From Sinotaia quadrata (lineage: Eukaryota > Mollusca > Gastropoda > Architaenioglossa > Viviparidae): DNA of 64,000 nucleotides. Shown piece by piece: positions 25,612-37,310 of this stretch. Below the pieces are notes generated by a model, which saw only the letters and a program-made list of their open reading frames with translations, searched no databases and was not told the origin of the DNA. Numbering within the stretch: position 1 is the stretch's first letter; each line of letters opens with the position of its first letter. The DNA is taken from contig CM054177.1 of the NCBI GenBank assembly GCA_028829895.1, forward strand, positions 79,963,163-80,027,162, given 5' to 3'. The position numbers and the translations under genes are program-made.

Positions 25612-26212
25612 CAGAGAAAGAGTGTTGGAGTTTGAGAGAGAGAGAGTGAGAGAGAAAAGGAGAGAGGATAAGAGACAAAGAGAGAGTAAGGGACAGAGAG
25701 GGTGAGAGCGACTGATAGAGAGGCAGAGTAAGAGAGACAGAGATGTATCGAAAGAGAAACATGCACAGAAATAGACAGAAACAGAGAGTGTGAAAGAGAC
25801 AGAGAGCAAGCAAACGAGAGAGGGAACCTAGAGAGAGTGAAAGAGACAGAGAGCAAGCAAGCGAGAGAGGGAACCTAGAGAGAGTGAAAGAGACAGAGAG
25901 CAAGCAAGCGAGAGAGGGAACCTAGAGAGAGTGAAAGAGACAGAGCAAGCAAGCGAGAGAGGGAACCTAGAGAGAGTGAAAGAGACAGAGAGCAAGCAAG
26001 CGAGAGAGGGAACCTAGAGAGAGTGAAAGAGACAGAGAGCAAGCAAGCGAGAGAGGGAACCTAGAGAGAGTGAAAGAGACAGAGAGCAAGCAAGCGAGAG
26101 AGGGAACCTAGAGAGAGTGAAAGAGACAGAGAGCAAGCAAGCGAGAGAGGGAACCTAGGGAGTGTGAAAGAGACAGAGAGCAAGCAAGCGAGAGAGGGAA
26201 CCTAGGGAGAAC
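25612..26212. repeat. Purine-rich region with 47-bp minisatellite
   Basis: A GA-rich lead-in (25612-25800) grows into about nine units of 47 bp beginning GAGAGAGGGAACCTAGAGAG and containing GCAAGCAAGC. One unit is about 2 bp short; the last two carry CTAGGGAG. Confidence 0.95.
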
Positions 26213-27225
26213 GAATGTTTCTTGCCATTCTGATTTTTTTGCCAGGAAGTCACATTATCTCCTTGTCCATTTTTGGAGTGAGTCCACACAACGCCTATGG
26301 ACTTAAATTAAGCCATTTTCATTTTATTTTAAAGTTTGTAAGCTCAAACACGTTGCTACGCATTCTTAGGATGATCACAGCGCGGACTGTCAGAGCAAAT
26401 CGAGAGTACTTGGCGTCTAATTTCTTTTCACTTTTGCTTTTCACTGTTGTTGGCACAGCTCTGAGCCCAGGATACAGTTACTAAGTAGCTATTCTTGTTT
26501 TCTGTATCAATCAGCACACCATACTCTGTGTTCTTATGCAGATGAAATACATCTGTATTGTCAGTCTCGTGTGGCCTAACAGAAAGTTGAGTCGGCTATT
26601 CTATGTTTCGGACTCCAGCATTTGCACTGGCTCTTCAAAAAAGACTTCAATTGCTGCAATAAATTGTAACAACAAAAATCGAAATGAAAAACAGAGCTTT
26701 TTATTGAACAGGTAAGAAAATGTTCAATTTTAGATAAATTTAAAAAAATCTTATCTCTGTTGCTTGTCAGTTAAATTTTGACATCGATAAATCTACTTGA
26801 AATGCTGCTTGAGACTTTTAAGTGTCATCTTGCACATCAAAGTAATTGCGTCGGTTTTAATTTTTATTAAAACTAGTTATAAGTCATATTCTGAATGTTG
26901 TATTTACACTAATGATTTATTCTTAATAATGCAAATTTCTAGAAATAAGGGCACAAGCCGTACCAAAACTGCACTAGTATTTAAGAATGGATTACACTTA
27001 AGTTACCTGACAACAAATCATCTTACAACCTATTTATTTGACAAACAAAAAAAGCAAATTTCACTGATGCGTCCCTTAATCAAAATTAACAAGCAAATTC
27101 GATGATCAAGCTTTTCAATCATATTCTGAAATATCTTGCATTTCCGAATGCATGTGATCGAGAGTTACATTCTTTTAAGAAGTTCTTTTTGGGGAAAATA
27201 TCTTTTTCATCCAGCCCGCTTCTCA
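26213..27225. other. Unique non-coding DNA
   Basis: No gene is recognised; short plus-strand frames at about 26215-26484 and 26797-27105 lack domain features. Confidence 0.45.
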
Positions 27226-27253
27226 CCCCCCCCCCCCCCCCAAAAAAAAAAAA
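27226..27253. repeat. C16A12 homopolymer junction
   Basis: Sixteen C directly followed by twelve A. A similar C10A10 junction is at 44302-44321. Confidence 0.95.
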
Positions 27254-27690
27254 TAAAATAAAAGAACTAGACAAACGTAGGGAAATTATTGCAAAGATAT
27301 TGCGATGAATAGTGGGGTTTTGTAAATTTATTTTATTTTCCTTTTCTTTTGTAAATACTGTGTCGTATAAAAAGATGACCCAATAAAAAAAATCACATAC
27401 CAGGCTAATTTTGGAACAAACCATTTAATTCTAATTATATAACCCTTTCAGTCTATCATGATATTTCAATTGATATTTCTCAATAATATGCCGAAGCTAC
27501 TTGCTTTTAGATGAAATTCATCAAATCCAACGAAAGTTATAGTTTTATATGGGGTCATAAGGTTGTCATTTTATTTTTGTTATAATACTGAAAGTTTTAA
27601 GAAGTGTCTAAGATAATAATATCTTGTGTATTTGATGCAAAGTTACTGTAATGTGCTTAGCTTTTATACGATGAGGCACTCTATCAAGTC
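27254..27690. other. AT-rich non-coding DNA
   Basis: No gene is recognised. Confidence 0.5.
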
Positions 27691-27888
27691 ACCACCACCA
27701 CCACCACCACCACCACCACCACCGCCGCCGCCGCCACCGTCACCACCACCACCATCACCACCACCACCACCACCATCACCACCACCACTACCACCACCAC
27801 CACCACAACCAGCACTACCACCATCACCATCACCACCACCACTACCACCACCACCACCACCATCACCATCACCAACACTAGCACCACC
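27691..27888. repeat. CCA trinucleotide tract
   Basis: About 200 bp of CAC/CCA units with scattered CCG, CAT and CTA variants. It gives a poly-Pro frame on the plus strand and a Val-rich frame on the minus strand; neither looks genic. Confidence 0.95.
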
Positions 27889-28501
27889 ATTATCTTCTTA
27901 CAAATGTAGCAGTTTATAGCTGATTTAAACATAAATCACACAACAGAAATTAGCAATGCCAGTTTCTTGCACAATTTTCTTTGAACAGATGAAACACTCC
28001 TCATTTGACATTTCTATTTAATGTTGTTGTTTGCTTTACTTAAGATGTGAAGTAATTTTCATCATTTGAACCCAGCTTGTGCATTGTGCATTTTTAGAGT
28101 TATCTCTTTATGTTATTCAGAGAATAATTATTGATCATTTCTACCTGCGTGCAACTTTCCTTGAAAACTATTTCAACTATATATATATAAAAATAACTGT
28201 TCCACAGAATGATTGTCATATATATGTGTAAAGAAGTAATTAATCTTTAACGATAAGTTTCCGAATAATATTTTGTTTGAACTCTATTTTACTTTGCCTC
28301 CTGTTTGAGCATATGTTTTGATATTATTATCACTAATTAAAGTCTATTATTAAAAGAAAGATCATTTTTGTTGCTTTTTTATTCTTTATTAACGTACAAC
28401 TAATCACTGGGTAAGTCAGTTGTAAGTGGTGATTACATTATGCAAACCAAACTCAGGGTACTGTGTGCGGACACTTATAGTCATTAAAACAAAATCATAA
28501 G
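27889..28501. other. AT-rich non-coding DNA
   Basis: No gene is recognised. Confidence 0.5.
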
Positions 28502-28666
28502 GCTGGGAGATAGAAAACTCATATGAACATCAAGGACATTTAAATTCCTAAAAGGAGCTGGGAGATAGAAAACTCATATGAACATCAAGGACATTTAAAT
28601 TCCTAAAAGGAGCTGGGAGATAGAAAACTCATATGAACATCAAGGACATTTAAATTCCTAAAAGGA
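28502..28666. repeat. 55-bp tandem repeat, 3 copies
   Basis: Copies start GCTGGGAGATAGAAAACTCA at 28502, 28557 and 28612 and appear identical. Decayed relatives (CTCATATTAGCATCAAAACC, ATTTAAATTTCTAAAAAGAG) continue to about 28870. Confidence 0.93.
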
Positions 28667-29271
28667 GTTACTCGCGGGCACGTACTTCATATACAACAAC
28701 ATAAGACCGAGACAGTTAGAAAGCTCATTATTATCGTATACGAACGCCATTTTTAATTCTGACAAAGCTATGCGTTGGCACTTAAAACCATTAAACAACA
28801 GAAGACGTAAGCAGTTAGCAAACACTCATATTAGCATCAAAACCATTTAAATTTCTAAAAAGAGTTATGGCGCTTGCAATCAGCAAACGCAGTATAAGAA
28901 AGACGTAGTTAGTCGAATAGCAAGGCAATTTTTAAAAACTGTTGTCCTTTGTGAAATCCACAGGCTCTCATTCAGCGTAACGCTGCCGCACAACAGAATG
29001 CCGTTAATTACAAAGAATGTTCCAACTTTTGAGAAAGAATACTTTATGCAGTCTCATTAACGAACAACTTCGTTTTAGAGTTTATTTTCATTTTATCAGA
29101 ACATTTTTTCACACTAAGGTGTTTTACATGTTAAATGCATTCGAAAAAGGATGGTGGCACTTAAGCCACTTGACAATAAATAAATTCAATATAAACTAAT
29201 TATAATTGTCGCTTTTTCATTAGAATTTGTTTTATTTTATTTAGATTTTTGTAATATTATTTTTTTTAGAG
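28667..29271. other. Non-coding DNA with decayed repeats
   Basis: The first 200 bp hold diverged pieces of the 55-bp unit. No gene is recognised in the rest. Confidence 0.45.
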
Positions 29272-29690
29272 CGATAGAAAATATTCCTCTCCTTGAAATA
29301 AAGAGTTTGAAGCCCAGGTCTAAACATGTCTAACTAGAGCTCTACTTCGTGTGAAGAAGGATATAAAATATTCCTCTCTTTGAAATACAGATTTTGATGC
29401 TCACGTCTAACAGTAGCTCTACTTCGTGTGAAGAAGGATATAAAATATTCCTCTCCTTGAAATAAAGACTTTGATGCTCACGTCTAACAGTAGCTCTACT
29501 TCGTGTGAAGAAGTATATAAAATATTCCTCTCTTTGAAATACAGATTTTGATGCTCACGTCTAACAGTAGCTCTACTTCGTGTGAAGAAGGATATAAAAT
29601 ATTCCTCTCCTTGAAATAAAGACTTTGATGCTCACGTCTAACTGTAGCTCTACTTTGTATGAACAGAACATAAAAATGTTGCTGCGGAAT
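29272..29690. repeat. 77-bp tandem repeat, 5 copies, dimeric
   Basis: Units start near 29275, 29360, 29437, 29514 and 29591. Two variants alternate (CTCCTTGAAATAAAG against CTCTTTGAAATACAG), so the true repeating block is a 154-bp dimer. Confidence 0.93.
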
Positions 29691-30960
29691 CTTCATTGCA
29701 TAGCACATCAACATGATAGCGCTATTAGAGAGTCCGTCCAACCTCTCTTAACACCACTCCACGTATTTATAGCTTAGAGCTATCGTATTAGAATGCTGAT
29801 CTATGCATACTCTGGATTGTACACAGAAAAACTGTCATAAAAATATAATAGACCGTCATCTACTTTCTTTTGCAAATATAAATGAAGAATTATTTTTTTC
29901 TGCGTGCGCATACCAAGAGAAAGGGGGTGGGTGAATCTGCATGCTACCATTTTGGAAATTCTGAATCCATTCACTCTGTCTTCAAGACGGTCAATAATAT
30001 TATCATGGATTGAGCCAAACATCGACTACACACGCACCCTGGAGACAGGCAATAAAGCAAATCTTTACTCACGAGAGCAAATTGTAACAGTACCATAACT
30101 CCACCATATCATCGTAATGCCCTCCAAACTTCCTATCTCAGCTACAGTGCTACAAATAATATACCATTGTTTAAAGATATTCCTTGCGGCCTGTTAAAGA
30201 AATGCAAGTATGAAGCATTATTTGAAGTTCCTCATTTGTGATCCAGTGAAAATAACTCAAGAAATCGCAGCATTTGAAGATCTATTTTGGGGACATCATC
30301 TACTAAGGCTTTGACTTTCTGAAAGTGACTTAGCGACACGCCCATATCGACATATCGACACCTGTAAGCCGGAGACCGTCCAAACAGTTCTTCAAGTTCC
30401 AAAGAGGAAAACATGCCAGGATGCGTACAAAAGATGGAATTGCGTCTCTGCGAGCTGAGTCCCACTCTCAAAAACTGAAGAGACCATAATGACTTGACTT
30501 ATTGTCGTCAACAATTGACACACTGATTTCGAAACAGTAAATAATAAATACAAAATTCTATTACTTGTTTGCTCAAGTCCTTTTTCATGTTGATAACAGT
30601 CTCTTCAATGTGCAGCAGGCAGAATTGAGTCGTAATCGTAAGCCAGAAATTTTGTGTAATAATAATATGAGTATACTAAATTGTGGTTCATAATTATCTC
30701 TTTAGTATGCCGCAGCAATGTTTACACGTAGCAATAATTGCTTAAATTGGGGTAGATAACTCTCTATTCAATGAGCAACCAGCAATCTGTTTTTGTGTGT
30801 GTCCTAATCTTTAATTATATTATAGTAATTAACAACTGCTAATTCAATGTACATCCCGCAATCCCGAAGTTGTCATAAATATTGATTATATTAAAGTATA
30901 GTTGATATTTTTATTGATTGCACAGCTTACATAGCTGTATAGTAAAATAACTATGAAATT
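29691..30960. other. Unique non-coding DNA, one weak frame
   Basis: About 1.3 kb without tandem repeats. The minus-strand frame at 30232-30485 is open for about 85 codons and fairly protein-like in composition, but no domain or splice context is convincing, so it is not called a gene. Confidence 0.4.
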
Positions 30961-31200
30961 ATGTTTTATAACTGCCTATTCAACGTGCAGCCTGCTGTTT
31001 TGTATGTAGTAAATGAATATATGAAATTATCTTTGATAACTGTGTCTATTCAATGCGCGACCTGCGATGTATATGTAATACATATCTATCTGAAATTAAT
31101 ACATGTCTATCTGAAATTAATACATGTCTATCTGAAATTATGCTTGATAACTGCGTATTCAATGCGCACTCAGCAATTTTGTAGCGTAATAAAATTATGT
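30961..31200. repeat. Degenerate repeats with 21-bp units
   Basis: Loose repeats of TTATGYTTTATAACTGCNTA type surround a perfect 21-bp array (TACATGTCTATCTGAAATTAA) at about 31077-31140. Confidence 0.8.
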
Positions 31201-31327
31201 CTTAATTTATCATACGTACATTTAGAAGATTTCTACTTATTTTTATAGCACTTAGTAATTTTAATTCAATACTGACACGATTGTTTCTTAATCTTTGTTG
31301 AAACAAATATCCATTGTTTGTTTATAA

Positions 31328-31489
31328 AAATGTGAACACCTGAATACATAATGTGAACACCTGAATACATAATGTGAAAACCGGAATAAATAATGTGAAT
31401 ACCTGAATACATAATGTGAAAACCGGAATAAATAATGTGAACAACTGAATACATAATGTGAACACCCGAATACATAATGTGAACACTTG
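31328..31489. repeat. 21-bp minisatellite, about 8 copies
   Basis: Units GTGAACACCTGAATACATAA plus T, with a variant GTGAAAACCGGAATAAATAA recurring at intervals. Confidence 0.93.
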
Positions 31490-32207
31490 CTCATTCGTAT
31501 TATCTGCAGGTTGAAAGGAGTGTACGTGCTACACACACCACCACTGATAATTAAATTCTGAATTATCAGATGCCACCCTACCTACTATCACGACTTGAAG
31601 TCTTCATTAGCATTTCGCCTGTCAACGGAATCTCGTATTATTTCTCACCGCAACATCATGTACTTAGAGTTTTATGTCCCTTTAACTGCCACATTACCTG
31701 TAGTTCTGTTAATTTGTCATCATGTACTAAGATTGTTGTTGTTGTTTCGATAACTTCGTTGCTCCACAGGAATTTCGTGAAAACGTTTCATCCTTTTGAT
31801 GTTCTCAGTTTTTGAATTGATTCCCGCGAAGCTTCCCTCCCTTTTCTTGTATTCAGGGACGGTAGGTGGAGACGCTTTAGTCAGGGATTTCTTCTTCTTT
31901 TTTATGTGCTTCTGTTCTTTTTTTTTGTTGCGACTGTTGTTGGTCTATCTCTCTCTTTTTAAAAAAAATAGTTGCAGGGCTACAATCTATTTCCCGCTAA
32001 GTTGGATTTTTTGAAGTAGTCGTAGTAGTGGTTTGCTTTTGCCTTTTGGTTTGGCTTTTGTGGGCAGGGTAGTAGGAGATAGGGTAAGTTTGTTGATTGA
32101 TGGAAGTGAGCGTTTGTGATTTCGTGAAATTTGTTTATAAGTGGTTTGTGTGATGAGTGTTGTATTTTCTTGCTTTTTTTGTATCTTTTCATGGAGAGAG
32201 TGTGCGT
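31490..32207. other. Non-coding DNA with one isolated repeat unit
   Basis: 31658-31725 is a lone diverged copy of the unit forming the array at 32208-32463, separated from it by about 480 bp of other sequence. No gene is recognised. Confidence 0.5.
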
Positions 32208-32463
32208 GATATACTAAGAGTATTATGTCCCTTTAACTGCTCAATAACTGTAGACCTGTTAACTTGTCATCGTGTACTAAGTGTATTATGTCCCTTTAAC
32301 TGCCACAATAACTGTGTACCTGTTAACTTGTCATTATATACTAAGAGTATTATGTCTCTTTAACTGCCATATTATCTGTAGTCCATTTAACTTGTCATCA
32401 TGTATTAAGAGAATTATGTCCCTTTAACTGCCACATCAACTATAGTCATGTTAACTTGTCATC
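32208..32463. repeat. 62-64 bp tandem repeat, 4 copies
   Basis: Units of RTACTAAGAGTATTATGTCC ending AACTTGTCATC, starting near 32209, 32272, 32337 and 32401. Confidence 0.92.
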
Positions 32464-32466
32464 ATA

Positions 32467-32943
32467 TGCAAAAACTATTATCTCCCCTTCTAGTCCTCTA
32501 ACTTTTCAGGCACGGGTTAAGAATATTATCTCCCCTTCTAGTCCTGTAACGTGTCAGGCACGGGTTAAAAGTATTATCTCCCCTTCTAGTCCTGTAACAT
32601 ATCAGACACGGGTTAAAAGTATTATCTATCCTTCTAGTCCTCTAACTTTTCAGGCACGGGTTAAATGTATTATCTTCGCTTCTAGACCTGTAACATGTCA
32701 GACACGGGTTAAAAGTATTATCTCCCCTTCTAGTCCTGTAACATGTCAGGCACGGATTAAAAGTATTATCTCTCCTTCTAGTCCTGTAACGTGTCAGGCA
32801 CGGGTTAAAACTATTATCTCCCTTTTTTGACATTTAACTTCTCAGACATTGGTTAAAAGTATTATCTCCCCTTCTAATCCTGTAACTTGTCAGTCACGGG
32901 TTAAAACTATTATCTCCCCTTCTTGTCCTGTAATTTGTCAGGG
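32467..32943. repeat. 48-bp minisatellite, 10 copies
   Basis: Units AGTATTATCTCCCCTTCTAG ending TCAGGCACGGGTTAAA. It directly follows the 62-64 bp array, and the two share ATTATSTCYCY and TAACNTGTCA, so one may have grown out of the other. Confidence 0.94.
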
Positions 32944-33152
32944 ATTCAATCTTGTTTGCCATGATTTTATCTCCAATGTGATTTGTGACAAGGCCTGTCA
33001 TCTTTTTTCTTACTTCAAGCACCTTCTATTTCAAATGTAATCTTATCTACTAAATTACTTTTCATCTTATATGTCAGATTGCATGATCCAATCTTTCATA
33101 GTAACTGTCATTTTACATACTAAATTATCTACAGCACTACCTAAGCTTTACC

Positions 33153-33412
33153 GACCAATAGACGTTTCAAATTACTTGCCTTTATTTTGTCTGATATCTT
33201 TATCGACCAGGAGACATTTCAAATTACTTGCCTTTATTTTGTCTCAAATCTTTACCGACCAATAGACGTTTCAAATTACTTCCCTTCATTTTGTCTGGTA
33301 TCTTTATCGACCAAGAGACGTTTCAAATTACTTACCTTCATTTTGTCTGGTATCTTTATCGACAAAGAGATGTTTCAAATTAATTGCCTTTATTTTGTCT
33401 GGTATCTTTTCT
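33153..33412. repeat. 52-bp tandem repeat, 5 copies
   Basis: Units start GACCAATAGACGTTTCAAAT at 33153, 33205, 33257, 33309 and 33361. Confidence 0.95.
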
Positions 33413-33630
33413 GTCATCTTACACATCCTATTAACTATCATCTCACTTGTTTGTCAAATCATACTTCGCAGTATTGAAGAGGCGAGATCTTGTACACTTC
33501 TGTCAAGGTTGTAATAAAACGTTGTCATAGTTTATCCAGACGTTATCTACAACACAATCTATAGAGTGTCGTAAAATTGTCTAATATATCTACTGTGATA
33601 GTTCTGTTCTGAAATGCCGTATATGTTACA

Positions 33631-33637
33631 CACACAC

Positions 33638-33690
<53 letters not shown>

Positions 33691-33852
33691 ACACACATAC
33701 ACACAAAAACACACACACACACGAAACACACACACATACACACATACACACATACACACATAGACACACATAGACACACATAGACACACATAGACACACA
33801 TAGACACACATAGACACACACACACAGAGCGAGCGAGCGAGCGAGCGAGAGA
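33631..33852. repeat. CA microsatellite with ACACATAG and GAGC blocks
   Basis: CA dinucleotides change into CACATACA, then ACACATAGAC units, then a GAGC block and a short GA run. Confidence 0.96.
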
Positions 33853-34528
33853 GAGAATAAAAACTACGAGTGTCATAAACTCTCAAATGTGTCTTTCCTC
33901 ATAGTTCTATTCTTGGAAATAATCAACTGTTTATGAAGTAAAATCTCAAGCTGGACTGTCACGGTCCATCTATTCGCCCATCTTTATTTGAGTGGTGTTG
34001 AAATTTTGTAAGGCAGAAAGGGGAAATCTTAAATGTTTGCTACGAGCTATCTCCGGAAAATGCTGTCATATTACGGTCTATAGTTTAAATTTAAGAAAAA
34101 ATTCCCTGCATCGCCAAAAAACTCGCATGGCTCATCCGCCATAGTGCTGTCTGCCGTGAGTGCTGTTGAGATGAAGGGCGAGGAAAAGCAGTGATCAAGT
34201 TTCTTGCAGCAAAGTAATTGCGATGCTGGTTATCGTCTGATCTAGGATGGACAAGATGAAAGGGAAATAAATCTCTGTGCATGCTACAGCACTAATAAAA
34301 CCTGTTCAACGTTTAAATGCCCTGAACAGGACTGCCGATCACTGAATGAAAGAGAATTTGCGTCTTGTTCACTCGCGTTCATAAAAGGACAACCTCAAGG
34401 ACTGACCACGCGCAGGTCTCTAGATCTCTTGGGGATCTCACCAGAGGCAATTATTTTCAGTTTTATAACCTCGTGTAAAAAAATGTTTATGTGGGTGTTC
34501 AATCGCACTTTAATGTTAAAAAAATATA
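33853..34528. other. Unique non-coding DNA
   Basis: No gene is recognised. 34100-34450 is somewhat GC-richer than its surroundings. Confidence 0.45.
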
Positions 34529-34776
34529 TTTTCAAGCGATATTTACAAAACAACTCTCTACATCAATGAACTTTGATTTTAAGAAATCTATTTTCAAGCG
34601 ATATTTACAAGACAACTCTCTACATCAATGAACTTTGATTTTAAAAAATCTATTTTCAAGCGATATTTACAAAACAACTCTCTACATCAATGAACTTTGA
34701 TTTTAAGAAATATATTTTCAAGCGATATTTACAAAAAAACTCAGTACGTCAATGAATTTTGATTTTAATAAATAAA
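34529..34776. repeat. 62-bp tandem repeat, 4 copies
   Basis: Units start TTTTCAAGCGATATTTACAA at 34529, 34591, 34653 and 34715. Confidence 0.95.
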
Positions 34777-35225
34777 GAAAAAATTAATTCCCCATCAAAT
34801 TTGAAAAAGAAAGAAAACAAGAGAATAAAACAAAGGACAACAGAACAAGAAATGTGTAATAGCAAAGTCCGAACCCGTTTCCTCAACCGATTAAAAATTA
34901 ATAAAATAAAACAAACAATAAAAAGTAAAAGCTTCAACAGCACCATCAATCAAATAACAAAGATTATTGAAAAAATTAAAATCGGACGCAAAATTAAAGT
35001 AATATAATTCAAGTCATTCGATGAGTGAGGTCTTAATCCAGTATTGGAGTTATGGAATCTCACAAAAATTAAAGAAAGAAATTTTTTAGTGTTCGGCTCT
35101 GATTGACGTCCGAGATCATCCCTTGGGGAGGGGGGATGTCAGTATCTCGCTCTGCTGATTAAATAACAAACACTGACCAAACAGTTTTGTGGGATGACTA
35201 AAACAGATGCAACCCTCCCCCAAAA
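34777..35225. other. A-rich non-coding DNA
   Basis: A Lys/Ile-rich frame at 34759-35007 reflects the A-rich strand. No gene is recognised. Confidence 0.45.
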
Positions 35226-35228
35226 GCA

Positions 35229-35278
<50 letters not shown>
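35226..35278. repeat. ACGC/CA microsatellite
   Basis: Five or six GCAC units followed by a CA run. Confidence 0.95.
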
Positions 35279-35279
<1 letters not shown>

Positions 35280-36124
35280 ACCACAACTTGTCTTTATCAT
35301 TTTAGATTTTTTCTATTGCTACACTTATTTATATATTTGAGACACCGAGATCTCAATCAGCTGGGGGGTTTGCTTTGTTACTTTTTGATCCTATTTTTAA
35401 TTTATGAATTGATATTTCGTTTTAGTTGTACTTTTCCCCACGAGTGCTTTTCTTACTGGTAGCGTAAGACAATCACAGAAATGCACAGAACAAAATAGGA
35501 TTCACTTACAAAATCTGATTTATATGTATTGCAGCTAGTTTCTGATGACGTAAAAGTGAAGGGCGATAACAATTGTCGAAAAAGAAAAACCCCTTACGAA
35601 TGCATATGACGGAGAGATTATATATTCTTTTACAAAATGAATGACGAAAGTGAAATTGTTTCCTTTTTCAATTTTAAATGTGTCTAACTTTGATTACTGT
35701 ACGGTCGAAGCTGCTGTAATGTTAATGCATACACAGCGCTAAATACCATTCTGAAATTTTGTAGATCCAAATGTCAGATTAATCACCGTATCGGCGGATT
35801 TGTTGACGCTGATTCGTCTCACTAAACGAAGGTGGAATGTTAACGTTTATAAAGCGACAACAATTAATTAATAAAAATGATAAATAAAATCTTGCCATGA
35901 CATTTACATGAATATTGTTATTTTTTACATAATATTTCCTGAACATGTTGTTTACGATTCAATACTTACGACACTCAAAGACGACGTGACAGCGACAACC
36001 GATCGCATGAAACTTACTTTCGAACGGTAAAATGAAGACGCTTGTTTACAATCTTGACCTTTCTAAAGTCTAATTAATGTTAATAAGAGTATTACTACTG
36101 CTACTCGCTGGTGTTACATGTTAA
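35279..36124. other. Unique non-coding DNA
   Basis: No gene or element is recognised. Confidence 0.5.
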
Positions 36125-36345
36125 ACTACTACTACTACTACTGATACTATACTACTGCTACTATACTACTGCTACTACTACTACTACCTCTACTACTTCG
36201 GATGATGACTTAGGCAATGTTGAAATCAATACTACCACTACTGATGATGATAGCAATAACAATACGGATAGCAATATTACAACAACAAAATAAACAGTAC
36301 TATTACAACTACTGCTACTACAACTACTAAAGAAGACAAGCTTTC
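36125..36345. repeat. Interrupted CTA trinucleotide region
   Basis: CTA/ACT units interrupted by GATGATGA and AACAACAA patches. Confidence 0.85.
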
Positions 36346-36944
36346 AAGGAAATAAAAGTGTAAATACTGAACCTTATTATTAAAAATATAAATACTGAAC
36401 ATTATTATAACTAAGTCAGTGTTTTAAATGTACACGGGATGACAATAAAAAACAACAACAGTATAATAACACACTTTATGGCACTTTCGCCATGAGCATA
36501 TTATTGGCGTACAACGATCAACATAATACAGGCATGACTGATACCCCCCTAAAAAAATAAAAGAAAAAACGTGCGGAGCAAAAATCTGAGTTTTTCTTCA
36601 TAAGTTTTACGAAAATGTTCATTTCCAGATCACTTCACGCTCTGTGCTGGAGAGAAATTTAACATAAACAAGCTTTTAACACTTACACACTTTTTCAATC
36701 TATCTAAATTGATTTTTGATTACGTACATACAAAATAGTGGAATAAATAGCAATAAGAGTACTCTGGGACTTTGTTAACTTGGGACAAGAATGCTGAACT
36801 GGCAGTTTTTAGAGAGAATTTGGATTTGTAGAGAAAGGATTGGCGGTGCTCTGTGGTAGACATGTTAGAGTTAATTTCACAGCTTGTTTCTCAACACGAT
36901 GTAATGTTTAACGCTTGACGGTGTCTATTTGACTACGACCCAAT
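36346..36944. other. Unique non-coding DNA
   Basis: No gene is recognised. Confidence 0.5.
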
Positions 36945-37310
36945 AAATACCAAATGCACGTACTATAGGTAAATAGTCCAGTATTGACTGAATGTGTGTA
37001 TAGTAGACAAATAGACAAGTAAAGAATGCAGTTATATAGGCAATTAGTCCAGTAATGATGCAATGCAGGTATTGTAGATAAATAGTCCAGTAATGACTGA
37101 ATGTGTGTATAGTAGGCAAATAGTCCAGTAATGACTGAATGTGTGTATAGTAGACAAATAGTCCAGTAATGACTGAATGTGTGTATAGTAGACAAATAAA
37201 CAAGTAAACAATGCAGTTATATAGGCAAATAGTCCAGTAATGATGCAATGCAGGTATTGTAGATAAATAGTCCAGTAATGACTGAATGCATGTATAGTAG
37301 GCAAATAGTC
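36945..37310. repeat. About 37-bp minisatellite with 185-bp higher-order unit
   Basis: Units contain ATAGTCCAGTAATGACTGAA and TGTGTGTATAGTAGACAA. A block with GATGCAATGCAGGTATTGTA recurs 185 bp apart (37061 and 37246), showing a higher-order duplication. Confidence 0.93.

Noticed and set aside
27626..27919. Proline-rich protein frame
   Set aside because: Translation of a CCA trinucleotide tract; all of its length is simple sequence.
30232..30485. Minus-strand frame of about 85 codons with protein-like composition
   Set aside because: No domain recognised, no clear splice signals, and frames downstream close quickly; kept only as a weak note.
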